Shown here piece by piece: positions 45,703 to 54,321 of a stretch of 64,000 bases of DNA. The stretch lies in assembly GCA_041940025.1 (NCBI GenBank), contig JBGTSY010000010.1, forward strand, positions 19,925 to 83,924. The letters run 5' to 3'. The translations under genes were made by a program, and so were the position numbers. The stretch's first letter is position 1; every line of letters begins with the position of its first letter. The DNA comes from UBA5859 sp041940025. Lineage in GTDB: Bacteria; Pseudomonadota; Gammaproteobacteria; UBA5859. The notes under the pieces were generated by a model that ran no database searches, was not told where the DNA came from, and saw nothing but the letters and a program-made list of their open reading frames with translations.

Positions 45703-46655
45703 ATACCACACAAGACGTGATCCATGCCTTGGTGGAGTGGGATCAGTTAGGTTCTCGCGTCACACTTGTGACGGTGTGTCGTACTTGGGGATCTGCGCCT
45801 CGTCAACTCGGTTCCATGATGGTGGTGCGCGAGGACGGCCAGTTTCTGGGTTCGGTATCTGGCGGTTGTGTGGAGGAGGATCTGCTTGAAAAAATCTGTC
45901 AAAACAGTTCACGCAGAATGGCTCCGGAGATCAGACGTTATGGTGATGATCGAAAACAGGCAGACCGCTTTGGTTTTCCTTGTGGTGGTATATTAGAGGT
46001 GTTAATCGAGCCTATCGAAAATGTCGGGCCCTACATCACATTAAAACACGCATTACACAATAGGCAACTCTGTCGAAAGAGCGTTGATCTCAATAGTCAT
46101 GCAGTCACAATAGATTTAATTGATAAGGAGGTTAGCTTCAGCTTCGATGGCACTCATTTAGTGCAGACCATTGGTCCTGTATGGAAATTACTGTTAATCG
46201 GTGCGGGGGAACTCTCACAACAGCTCGCGCGCATGGCGCTGATGCTAGATTATCAGATCATAGTCTGTGATCCTCGTGAGCAGTACCAAAGAAATTGGCC
46301 AATTCATGAAGTCCAGTTTTGTGCGGGTATGCCAGATGATGTGGTGAAGGAATCTGTTATCGATAGTCGTGTTGCAGTGATTGCACTGACTCATGATGCG
46401 AAACTGGATGATATGGCGTTGATGCAGGCGTTAGACAGCCCGGCTTTTTACGTAGGCGCGCTGGGATCACGCCAGACTACGATTAAACGCAGAGAAAGAT
46501 TGCTTGCACTCGGGATCGCTTCCGAATCGATTGATAGATTGTGGGGACCGGTTGGGTTGGCTATCGGTAGCCGCACGCCGGCGGAGATCAGTATTTCCGT
46601 ATTGGCGCACTTAACTCAAGTTCGCAGTACACAAAAATTGATAAAGTCGCAATGA
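45699..46655 (+). CDS. XdhC/CoxI family molybdenum-cofactor insertion protein
   Basis: 318 residues: GSAPRQLGSMMVV, SGGCVEEDLL, PCGGILEVLIEP, and a Rossmann C-terminal half (LLLIGAGELSQQLARMA). XdhC-family proteins deliver sulfurated cofactor to Mo hydroxylases. It overlaps the large subunit by ATGA and completes a three-gene unit. A MocA-like cytidylyltransferase lies at 53722. Confidence 0.85.
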   Translation: MNTTQDVIHALVEWDQLGSRVTLVTVCRTWGSAPRQLGSMMVVREDGQFLGSVSGGCVEEDLLEKICQNSSRRMAPEIRRYGDDRKQADRFGFPCGGILEVLIEPIENVGPYITLKHALHNRQLCRKSVDLNSHAVTIDLIDKEVSFSFDGTHLVQTIGPVWKLLLIGAGELSQQLARMALMLDYQIIVCDPREQYQRNWPIHEVQFCAGMPDDVVKESVIDSRVAVIALTHDAKLDDMALMQALDSPAFYVGALGSRQTTIKRRERLLALGIASESIDRLWGPVGLAIGSRTPAEISISVLAHLTQVRSTQKLIKSQ

Positions 46656-46734
46656 CAATCCGTCTGAGGGTTAACGTGCGTCATTGAATCGCTTGCTAGA
46701 GTGCAGAAATAAAATCACTTTATTTAAAACGACC

Positions 46735-46761
46735 ACGCAAACCTCTAAACAAGGTTTGCGT
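46735..46761. terminator. Convergent-gene hairpin (possible bidirectional terminator)
   Basis: ACGCAAACCT / AGGTTTGCGT forms a 10-bp perfect stem with a 7-base loop between the convergent XdhC-like and Rieske genes. There is no strong T-tract. Confidence 0.45.
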
Positions 46762-46852
46762 TTAGTCGGCGGGAAATTCTGGTACGGATAGTTACCAAGA
46801 AAAGATGAACATCCCTTTTTTTAAGATCACTATCGATTTGCTAATAGCGGAC

Positions 46853-47227
46853 CTAAGAAGCGTTAGCTAATTTAACGTCGGACACATCAACTGAAACCTG
46901 ACCGTTTTCAACTTTCACTGGAAATGTTTTTAAACATTTCTGTTTTCGTAATGCATTGAGAAGTTGAATGCCGGGCGGGAAATTTGCCCACTTAATTGCT
47001 TGTCCAGATCTAATATCAAATTCTGCACGGTGAAGGGGGCATTGAATTTTACTCCCCTCAATTATTTTGCCCCGATCAAGCGGGCCGAAAGTATGAGGGC
47101 AACTCTTTTGAGTTGCGTAAAATCCATCTTCTAAGTGGTAAATGACAACGCTTTCGCCATCGACTTTATATTTTGCCAGCTGTCCTACGGTGATATCCGA
47201 TTCAGCACATACATTGGTATAGCTCAT
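46853..47227 (-). CDS. Rieske-type 2Fe-2S ferredoxin
   Basis: 124 residues with CPH (Cys43, His45) and CPLH (Cys63, His66) ligands of a Rieske cluster. Resembles the ferredoxin component of dioxygenases or NirD-like proteins. A strong AAGGAGGAGA precedes the ATG. No oxygenase partner is nearby; it is convergent with the molybdenum hydroxylase operon. Confidence 0.85.
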   Translation of the reverse strand: MSYTNVCAESDITVGQLAKYKVDGESVVIYHLEDGFYATQKSCPHTFGPLDRGKIIEGSKIQCPLHRAEFDIRSGQAIKWANFPPGIQLLNALRKQKCLKTFPVKVENGQVSVDVSDVKLANAS

Positions 47228-47695
47228 AATTCTCCTCCTTAAATTAACTCTGGAAATTGTGTTGATAAAGAGTCAGTGTGCATTAAATTTAATGTGGATA
47301 AATTTCAACCCACCTTGAGCCAAACAGGTACCGCTACAATTGTCCGGAGCAGCTATCAATATAGGTCAGGCGAGAACCGGGATCAATCAAATCTTTAAAG
47401 GCAATGTCACGGGTTGTTAGCTGTGCCCTCTCTTAAGAACAGTTCCGATGTGGGGGAAAGATAAGAGATTTTTCGACAGGGTGCATAAGAATAGTGGTGG
47501 GGTACTGATTACCAATCTATTTTAGTCACTGAAAACTCTATTTGGCCCATTTTTAGAAACAGCGGTTCACTCAGGTGAGATAACATTGTCTCTGGGAAGC
47601 TGGGCACGAGAGAACCACTAAATCTCTAACGTTATTAGGCAGTTCGATCTTTGCTTGGTATGCTATATCTTCATCAGTATCAAAGAAGGTTGCAG
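47228..47695. other. Intergenic region between Rieske gene and nucleotidase gene
   Basis: About 470 bases with no gene recognised. Contains a perfect 12-base palindrome ATTAAATTTAAT at 47282-47293, upstream of the Rieske start, and a possible extended -10 (TGCTATATC at 47662-47670) for the nucleotidase gene. Neither is established. Confidence 0.5.
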
Positions 47696-48676
47696 ATGTT
47701 AGAGTCCATGTTAGAAGCCGCCAGATATAGCGTCGCGCGCGCGGCAGATGTGTGTCAGCGAATTCAGCGGCAAGTCACACCTGAAATGGTGCAAAAAAAG
47801 GATAAGAGTCCGGTCACAGTTGCCGATTTTGCCTCGCAAGCGGTTGTCTCTATGCTCTTGCAAGAGGCTTTCCCCACGATTCCTATGGTGGGCGAAGAGG
47901 ATACGGGTCTATTGACGGAGGCAGGCAAAGAGTCTTTAAAACAGCGTGTTGTGGCAGAGGTGAATCGCACTTTAGAAAGAGATTTGGCGGAGGGAGACAT
48001 TCTTACAGCCATAGATAGGTGTCATTATGATCCTCTAAATTCATCTGATCCCATTAGTGGTTACTGGACCCTAGATCCGGTCGATGGCACCAAAGGATTT
48101 TTACGCGGGCAGCAATATGCCATTGCACTGGCCTATATCGAGTCTGGAGTAGTGAAACTAGGGGTGTTGGCTTGTCCAAATTTAGATCTTGGTGACGGCA
48201 AAGGCGTACAGCTATGGGCCGTGAAGGACGAAGGTGCCTTTGTTTCCAACGCAGAGGCGCACCACAAGAGATCTCTGCACACAGACGAGATCATAGATCC
48301 ATTGCAGGCTCGATTTTGTGAATCCGTGGAAGCTGCCCACTCCAACCACAGTGAAGCGGCGCAAATAGCTGAATTATTGGGTATTACTCAAGAGTCAGCG
48401 CGTCTGGATAGTCAGGCAAAATATGCGGTGGTGGCCAATGGCGGCGCATCTATCTATTTGAGGTTACCAACAGTAGCGGGTTATGAAGAAAAAATCTGGG
48501 ATCATGCCGCGGGCGCAATAGTCGTGGAGGAAGCTGGCGGTAAAGTTTCTGATATTCGTGGAGAGGCATTGGATTTCTCCGTTGGACGGACTCTGAAGCG
48601 GAATCGAGGAGTCGTGGCCAGCAACGGTTTGTTACATGATCAGGTGATTTCTGCGATACAAGCGGTATTGAAATAA
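47696..48676 (+). CDS. 3'(2'),5'-bisphosphate nucleotidase-like protein (SAL1/HAL2 type)
   Basis: 326 residues from the ATG at 47696, which has AAGG nearby; a longer TTG frame (47651) is unneeded. KKDKSPVTVADFASQ, the metal site GEED, WTLDPVDGTKGFLRG and KIWDHAAGAIVVEEAGG match inositol monophosphatase-fold phosphatases. The length and LDPVDGTKGFLRG resemble plant/yeast SAL1/HAL2 more than E. coli CysQ. It likely removes the 3'-phosphate from PAP. Confidence 0.82.
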   Translation: MLESMLEAARYSVARAADVCQRIQRQVTPEMVQKKDKSPVTVADFASQAVVSMLLQEAFPTIPMVGEEDTGLLTEAGKESLKQRVVAEVNRTLERDLAEGDILTAIDRCHYDPLNSSDPISGYWTLDPVDGTKGFLRGQQYAIALAYIESGVVKLGVLACPNLDLGDGKGVQLWAVKDEGAFVSNAEAHHKRSLHTDEIIDPLQARFCESVEAAHSNHSEAAQIAELLGITQESARLDSQAKYAVVANGGASIYLRLPTVAGYEEKIWDHAAGAIVVEEAGGKVSDIRGEALDFSVGRTLKRNRGVVASNGLLHDQVISAIQAVLK

Positions 48677-48952
48677 TAGAGCTTATCGACGCTCAAGTAA
48701 GCACGGATTTGCGTCGGCCCTCAAAAATTTGAAATTTAATAGTCAAAAGAGCCGCTCTAGGCTGGCTGGTATGTTTCGCCTGAGTTAAAATGCCGCTCTT
48801 TAGCTCAAAGATCAACGGTAATAGAGACGTATTCAGTTGTTTTAATACCCAATCACGCTTGAACAATTGATCACCACCCCTTAAATTAAACCGACAAAAT
48901 GAGAACTGGGAGTTGCATACAACTCTCCTTAATTTTAGAGAAATGATTCGTC

Positions 48953-50728
48953 ATGACCAAAAATAAGGCCCTAGCAGATTGGGTAAACGAAGTGGTTGAG
49001 CTGACCCAACCGGAAGCGATTAAGTGGTGTGACGGCTCCGAACAAGAGTATCAAAGCCTGATTGAACAGATGCTGACCACGGGTGAGTTAACCGAGTTAA
49101 ATCAAAAGACCCATCCGGGTTGTTATCTGCACCGTTCAGAACCCACCGATGTGGCGCGAACTGAACACTTGACCTATGTGTGTACAGCAAAACCCGACGA
49201 TGCCGGTCCTAACAATCAATGGATGGCGCCCGAGGAAGCACATGCCAAGGTGGATGCTCTGTTTGAAGGCTCCATGCGCGGCCGCACACTGTATGTGATC
49301 CCCTACTGCATGGGACCCATTGATTCACCCTTTTCCCGTTGTGGCGTGGAGCTGACTGACAGCCCCTACGTGGTGGTCAACATGCGCAAAATGACTCGCA
49401 TGGGCAGCACAGCTTTAGCCCGCATTGAACGGGATGGAAGTTTCGTTAAAGGCTTACATTCTTTAGGTGATTTGCATCCAGAGCGTCGGTTCATTATGCA
49501 CTTTCCCGAAGAGTTGACCATTAAGAGCATTGGCTCTGGCTATGGTGGTAACGCTTTGTTAGGCAAAAAGTGTCACGCGCTGCGCATTGCCAGCTGGCAG
49601 GCCCGTCAGGAGGGGTGGTTGGCGGAGCACATGCTAATCGTCGGCATCGAAAACCCAGAAGGGGAAGTACGTTATATTGCCGCGGCGTTTCCATCTGCAT
49701 GTGGCAAAACCAATATGGCCATGTTGATTCCTCCCGAGCAGTTTGAAGGGTATAAAGTCTGGACGGTCGGGGATGATATTGCTTGGCTGCATGTGGGGCA
49801 TGATGGCCAATTGTGGGCGATCAATCCTGAGGCTGGATTTTTCGGTGTCGCGCCGGGTACTAGTGCTGAAACCAACCCTAATGCTGTGGAGATGCTACAG
49901 CGAGACACCATTTTCACCAATGTAGCGGTCACTGAAGACAATCAACCCTGGTGGGAGGGTTTGTCTAAGGAAATACCAAAACTCGACTGGACCGGGCAAC
50001 CCTTCGACGCAAGTTCAGGTAAGAAAGCCGCTCATCCCAATTCCAGGTTCACCGTGTCCGCGAGCCAGTGCCAATCTTATTCGAAGATGGCGGAAGCCGA
50101 TACCGGTGTGCCGCTTTCTGCCATCATTTTTGGTGGTCGACGTAAGTCCCTGGCGCCTTTAGTGTATGAAGCTAAATCCTGGACCCATGGGGTGATGGTG
50201 GGGGCTTCTGTGGCCTCTGAAACTACCGCTGCGGCGGTGGGCGAAGTAGGGGTGGTACGTCGCGATCCGATGGCGATGAAACCATTTTGTGGTTACAACT
50301 TTGGGGATTACTGGGCCCATTGGCTGAGTATGGAGCAGCGAGCTTCCAAATTGCCAAGAATATTTCACGTGAATTGGTTTCGGCAGAATGAGTCCGGTGA
50401 TTTCCTCTGGCCAGGATTTGGTGAAAATTTGCGTGTCTTGGAGTGGATCCTGGACCGTTGTGAAACCAAAGGCGACGCCATCGAATCTCCAATCGGTTGG
50501 TTACCTCAACAGAACGCTATTAATACTGAGGGCTTGCAAATTGGTGCCGATGCCATGGAGCAACTGGTATCCATTGATGTGCCCGCTTGGCAGCAAGAGA
50601 TGCAGAATATCGCTGGCTTTTTTGAACAATTTAATGGCCGCGTGCCTGAGCAGCTAAAAGATGAGTTGCACAGAGTTCTAAGTGAACTGACGCCTGCCGC
50701 AGAGAAAAAAACGGCCACATCGGCTTGA
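48953..50728 (+). CDS. pckG: Phosphoenolpyruvate carboxykinase (GTP)
   Basis: 591 residues, the usual GTP-PEPCK length; P-loop FPSACGKTNMAML, and YCMGPIDSPFSRCGVELTDSPYVV and FGGRRKSLAPLVYEA motifs. It makes PEP from oxaloacetate. A perfect 6-bp inverted repeat GAGTTG-CATA-CAACTC (48910-48925) precedes the start and may be regulatory. Confidence 0.95.
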   Translation: MTKNKALADWVNEVVELTQPEAIKWCDGSEQEYQSLIEQMLTTGELTELNQKTHPGCYLHRSEPTDVARTEHLTYVCTAKPDDAGPNNQWMAPEEAHAKVDALFEGSMRGRTLYVIPYCMGPIDSPFSRCGVELTDSPYVVVNMRKMTRMGSTALARIERDGSFVKGLHSLGDLHPERRFIMHFPEELTIKSIGSGYGGNALLGKKCHALRIASWQARQEGWLAEHMLIVGIENPEGEVRYIAAAFPSACGKTNMAMLIPPEQFEGYKVWTVGDDIAWLHVGHDGQLWAINPEAGFFGVAPGTSAETNPNAVEMLQRDTIFTNVAVTEDNQPWWEGLSKEIPKLDWTGQPFDASSGKKAAHPNSRFTVSASQCQSYSKMAEADTGVPLSAIIFGGRRKSLAPLVYEAKSWTHGVMVGASVASETTAAAVGEVGVVRRDPMAMKPFCGYNFGDYWAHWLSMEQRASKLPRIFHVNWFRQNESGDFLWPGFGENLRVLEWILDRCETKGDAIESPIGWLPQQNAINTEGLQIGADAMEQLVSIDVPAWQQEMQNIAGFFEQFNGRVPEQLKDELHRVLSELTPAAEKKTATSA

Positions 50729-50787
50729 GTGATCGTCACGCCTTCGCAAAAGCAATAGTTCAATTTAAGTACATTGCGCAATGAGCT

Positions 50788-51726
50788 ATGCGTCTGCCTG
50801 AGCAATTTGTTGATCGTTTTTGTGACATCTATCGAGATCTCACTGCTGAGGACTGTTACGCCTGTATGCAAGTAAGCGGTTCTCTGTTTTTTAGAATCAA
50901 TTCGCTGAGGGAAGACTGTACCCAACTAGCAGATCAGTTGTTACAGATGGGGATTAATAACAAAGCTCATTCTGTTTATGAACTGATGTGGGAAACCTCA
51001 GCCGCAAACCGTGAAGTGCTAGTCAATAGCGATCTAATGCAGCACGGAAGGATCTACATTCAAAATCCATCTAGTTTGTTACCGGTACTCTGTTTGGAGC
51101 CGCGTCCTGGGGAAGAAATCTTAGATCTCTGTGCCGCTCCCGGTGGTAAAACCACCTTCATGGTAGAGAGGATGCGTAACCAAGGTAGAGTTGCGGCGGT
51201 GGAATCTGTTAAATCTCGTTTCTATAAATTGAAAAGAGTTCTGGCGCAGTGGGATGCCAGTTGTGTGCACACCTATTTGGCGGATGGCCGTACAATAGGT
51301 AGAAAAGTGCCACAACGATTTGATCGAACATTAGTGGATGCGCCTTGTTCTTCCGAAATCAAATTAATCACCGACCAACCAGAGAGTTGGCGCTATTGGA
51401 GTGAAAAAAAAATCAAGGCCTCCTCAGGCAAACAGAAATCATTGCTGCGATCTGCATTTGAAGCGACAAAAGTAGGCGGGTATTTATTGTATTGTACCTG
51501 TACCACCGCGCCGGAGGAGAACGAAGCCGTAGTCGATTGGTTAGTTAGTCACTTTGCCGATGCTGTCGCCGTCCTACCTTTGCCAGAGTTAGACTCAGAT
51601 TGGCGGCCTGGTTTAGAGTGTTGGCGCACGCAGCGCTTTCATCCTAGTTTACAATTGAGTAGAAGGGTGCTTCCTCTCAATGGATATGGATGTTTCTATC
51701 TCTGTCTGTTACAGCGCACGGCTTAA
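50788..51726 (+). CDS. RsmB/NOP-family RNA cytosine-C5 methyltransferase
   Basis: 312 residues. LDLCAAPGGKTTFM (SAM binding), DAPCSS (motif IV Cys) and YCTCTTAPEENEAVVDWL (motif VI Cys) mark an m5C RNA methyltransferase. An N-terminal PUA-like part is short. Possible targets are rRNA (RsmB/RsmF-like); not resolved. Sits after pckG and convergent with fabB. Confidence 0.85.
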   Translation: MRLPEQFVDRFCDIYRDLTAEDCYACMQVSGSLFFRINSLREDCTQLADQLLQMGINNKAHSVYELMWETSAANREVLVNSDLMQHGRIYIQNPSSLLPVLCLEPRPGEEILDLCAAPGGKTTFMVERMRNQGRVAAVESVKSRFYKLKRVLAQWDASCVHTYLADGRTIGRKVPQRFDRTLVDAPCSSEIKLITDQPESWRYWSEKKIKASSGKQKSLLRSAFEATKVGGYLLYCTCTTAPEENEAVVDWLVSHFADAVAVLPLPELDSDWRPGLECWRTQRFHPSLQLSRRVLPLNGYGCFYLCLLQRTA

Positions 51727-51738
51727 TGGACTTTGAGG

Positions 51739-52956
51739 CTACTCTTGAAAGCGCGTAAACACCAATGAAGAGTTTGTACCACCAAATCCGAAGCTATTAG
51801 ACAAAACAGTATTCACTTGAATATCGTGCTGTGTCTCCCGAACCACGGGCACGCCTGCCACGGCTTCATCTAAATTTTCAATGTTGGCAGAGGCAGCAAT
51901 GAAGTTATTTTCCATCATCAATAGTGAATAGATAGCTTCGTGTACGCCCGCCGCGCCCAAGCTATGGCCGGACAGTGATTTAGTAGAGCCAATGGCCGGG
52001 ATCTCATCAGCAAATACTTCACGCACGGCTTGGATTTCAGCTACGTCTCCCACTGGGGTGCTGGTGCCATGAGCGTTGATGTAATCAATTGGCTGGTTCG
52101 TGGTACTGAGTGCCTGTTGCATGCATCGTACAGCGCCTTCTCCGCTGGGGGCGACCATATCGTATCCATCCGAGGTGGCGCCATAGCCCACTAGCTCTGC
52201 ATAGATTTTTGCATTGCGCTTCACCGCGCTTTCCAAGGCTTCCACTACGAGAATGCCGCCACCACCTGCGATGACAAATCCATCTCGATCGGCATCATAA
52301 GCTCTAGAGGCTTTTTCTGGTGTTGCGTTGTATTTACTGGACAACGCGCCCATGGCGTCAAACATAATGCTCATAGTCCAGTGGAGTTCTTCACCGCCCC
52401 CGGCAAAAATAATATCTTGTTTACCTAACTGTATTTGTTCCATGGCATTGCCAATACAGTGAGCACTGGTGGCGCATGCGGAACTTAGAGAGTAGTTCAC
52501 CCCTTTAATCTTAAAGGGGGTGGCCAGGCAGGCAGAAACAGTGCTGCACATGGTGCGTGGCACCATATAGGGTCCAATTCGTTTGACGCCTTTCTCCCGG
52601 GCAATGTCGGCGGCTGCCACGGTGTTTTCACAAGAGCCACCTCCAGAGCCTGCAATGAGACCGGTGCGTTCGTTGGAGACTAACTCATCGCTTAAACCGG
52701 CGTCTTCTATGGCTTGTTGCAATGCAACATAACAGTGGGCGGCGGACTGCCCCATGAAACGCATCTGTTTACGATCAATGTGCTCAGAGAGATCGATGTC
52801 TATCTGGCCCGCTACCTGACTGCGCATGCCCACTTCTTTGTATTCTTCGACAAAGGATATCCCTGATTGACCGCTTCGTAATGATTCGGTTACTGATGCT
52901 TTGTCGTTACCGAGGGATGAAACCAATCCCATTCCAGTGATCACTACTCTTCTCAT
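51739..52956 (-). CDS. fabB: 3-oxoacyl-ACP synthase I
   Basis: 405 residues with active Cys161 (SSACATSAHC), AHGTSTPVGD and KSLSGHSLGAAG. FabB elongates unsaturated acyl chains. Nine bases after fabA, forming the fabAB pair for the anaerobic unsaturated fatty acid pathway. Confidence 0.96.
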   Translation of the reverse strand: MRRVVITGMGLVSSLGNDKASVTESLRSGQSGISFVEEYKEVGMRSQVAGQIDIDLSEHIDRKQMRFMGQSAAHCYVALQQAIEDAGLSDELVSNERTGLIAGSGGGSCENTVAAADIAREKGVKRIGPYMVPRTMCSTVSACLATPFKIKGVNYSLSSACATSAHCIGNAMEQIQLGKQDIIFAGGGEELHWTMSIMFDAMGALSSKYNATPEKASRAYDADRDGFVIAGGGGILVVEALESAVKRNAKIYAELVGYGATSDGYDMVAPSGEGAVRCMQQALSTTNQPIDYINAHGTSTPVGDVAEIQAVREVFADEIPAIGSTKSLSGHSLGAAGVHEAIYSLLMMENNFIAASANIENLDEAVAGVPVVRETQHDIQVNTVLSNSFGFGGTNSSLVFTRFQE

Positions 52957-52965
52957 ATCACTCTC

Positions 52966-53496
52966 CTAGAAACCTTCGTTAGATTTAAATAAACCCACTC
53001 GGAGGTTTTGTGCGGTATATATTTCATTTCCATCTACTTCCAATGAGCCGTTGGCGATACCCATTACTAGTTTCCGCATAATAACTCGTTTTATTTGAAT
53101 TCGGTATGTGACCAATTTAGCGGTGGGTAGGATTTGCCCAAAAAATTTAACTTCGCCCACCCCTAGGGCACGACCGCGACCTTCTCCGCCGCGCCAGGCG
53201 AGAAAGAAACCCAGCAGTTGCCACATGGCATCCAGGCCTAAACATCCTGGCATCACCGGATCTTGATAAAAGTGGGAATCAAAAAACCAGAGTTCGGGCT
53301 TGATGTCCAGTTCGGCGATGATCTCGCCGTGACCGAATGCTCCATTGTCATCCTTGATGGATTGAATGCGATCAATCATCAGCATATTAGGCAAAGGTAA
53401 TTTTGCATTTCCTGGCCCGAACAGCTTGCCTTTACCGCAGTTGATTAGCTCTTCGTAGCTATAACTGGATTTTTTTCCATTATCCACTGTATTCAT
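52966..53496 (-). CDS. fabA: 3-hydroxyacyl-ACP dehydratase/isomerase
   Basis: 176 residues from the ATG at 53496; a TTG at 53520 extends the frame by eight residues but E. coli FabA aligns with the shorter one. NMLMIDRI, SHFYQDPVMPGCLGLDAMWQL and ALGVGEVKFFGQ are FabA motifs. It introduces the cis double bond. Confidence 0.95.
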   Translation of the reverse strand: MNTVDNGKKSSYSYEELINCGKGKLFGPGNAKLPLPNMLMIDRIQSIKDDNGAFGHGEIIAELDIKPELWFFDSHFYQDPVMPGCLGLDAMWQLLGFFLAWRGGEGRGRALGVGEVKFFGQILPTAKLVTYRIQIKRVIMRKLVMGIANGSLEVDGNEIYTAQNLRVGLFKSNEGF

Positions 53497-53721
53497 ATCC
53501 GATGGGTTATAATTCAACAAGATGTAGTCAAGTTTTGATTCTTACTTAAATGACTAACGAGTTGAGTGTATTGAATTTTTATCAAGATTTGGCGAACCAC
53601 AAATATCAACAACTTTTAAACGCCTTCATTTTATTTTCACGGGCGATCATAGCATGTTTCATCCAAATTTCCTTGGAATTGGAGCCACAGCTGTTCTCTT
53701 GGTGGCGCTAACAATAGTTTG

Positions 53722-54321
53722 ATGGTGAAATCAATAATAGGAATCTTACTTGCTGCGGGGATCTCTCAACGTTTTGGATCGGATAAACGCCGGGCTTCGG
53801 TAGGTCAAACTAACGAGTCCATGCTGCTCCATTGCTTCAAACGCCTGTCGGCGGTGGTGGAACAGGTGTGCGTGGTCGTTCAGGAGGAAGATGAACTCGC
53901 CACCCAAGTCGCAAATTTAGGTGCGCAACTAGTTTTGTTGCCGCACAGTCAAGGTATTGGCCAGAGTATCGCCGCTGCCGTGCTGGCCAGCCACAATGCT
54001 TCTGCCTGGCTTATCTCTTTGGCAGATAAACCTTTTATCCAAATTGAAACAATGCAACGCGTAATAGTCGCCGGGGAGCGGCCAGAGGACATAGTGGTGC
54101 CTGTGTGGCGAGATGCGCAAGGGAGAGAGACTTGGGGGCATCCTGTACTTTTTGGGGCAGACTATTTAGATGAGTTATCAACTTTGTCCGGTACGCAGCA
54201 CGCACGCGCAATTATTCAGCGTCATCTGACTCACACTAAGTTTGTGCCGGTGCAAGATGAGGGTGTCGTCAGGGACGTGGATTACCCAGATGAGTTAATC
54301 CAGTTTCGCCATCTGCTGTAG
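53722..54321 (+). CDS. MocA/MobA-like nucleotidyltransferase
   Basis: 199 residues, GT-A fold. LAAGISQRFGSDKR is the nucleotide-binding start and SLADKPFI the metal motif, as in molybdenum cofactor cytidylyltransferases. It could make the MCD cofactor for the Mo hydroxylase at 43017-45702, which lies about 8 kb away. The gene tail overlaps the mutS 3' end by 27 bases. Confidence 0.75.
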   Translation: MVKSIIGILLAAGISQRFGSDKRRASVGQTNESMLLHCFKRLSAVVEQVCVVVQEEDELATQVANLGAQLVLLPHSQGIGQSIAAAVLASHNASAWLISLADKPFIQIETMQRVIVAGERPEDIVVPVWRDAQGRETWGHPVLFGADYLDELSTLSGTQHARAIIQRHLTHTKFVPVQDEGVVRDVDYPDELIQFRHLL

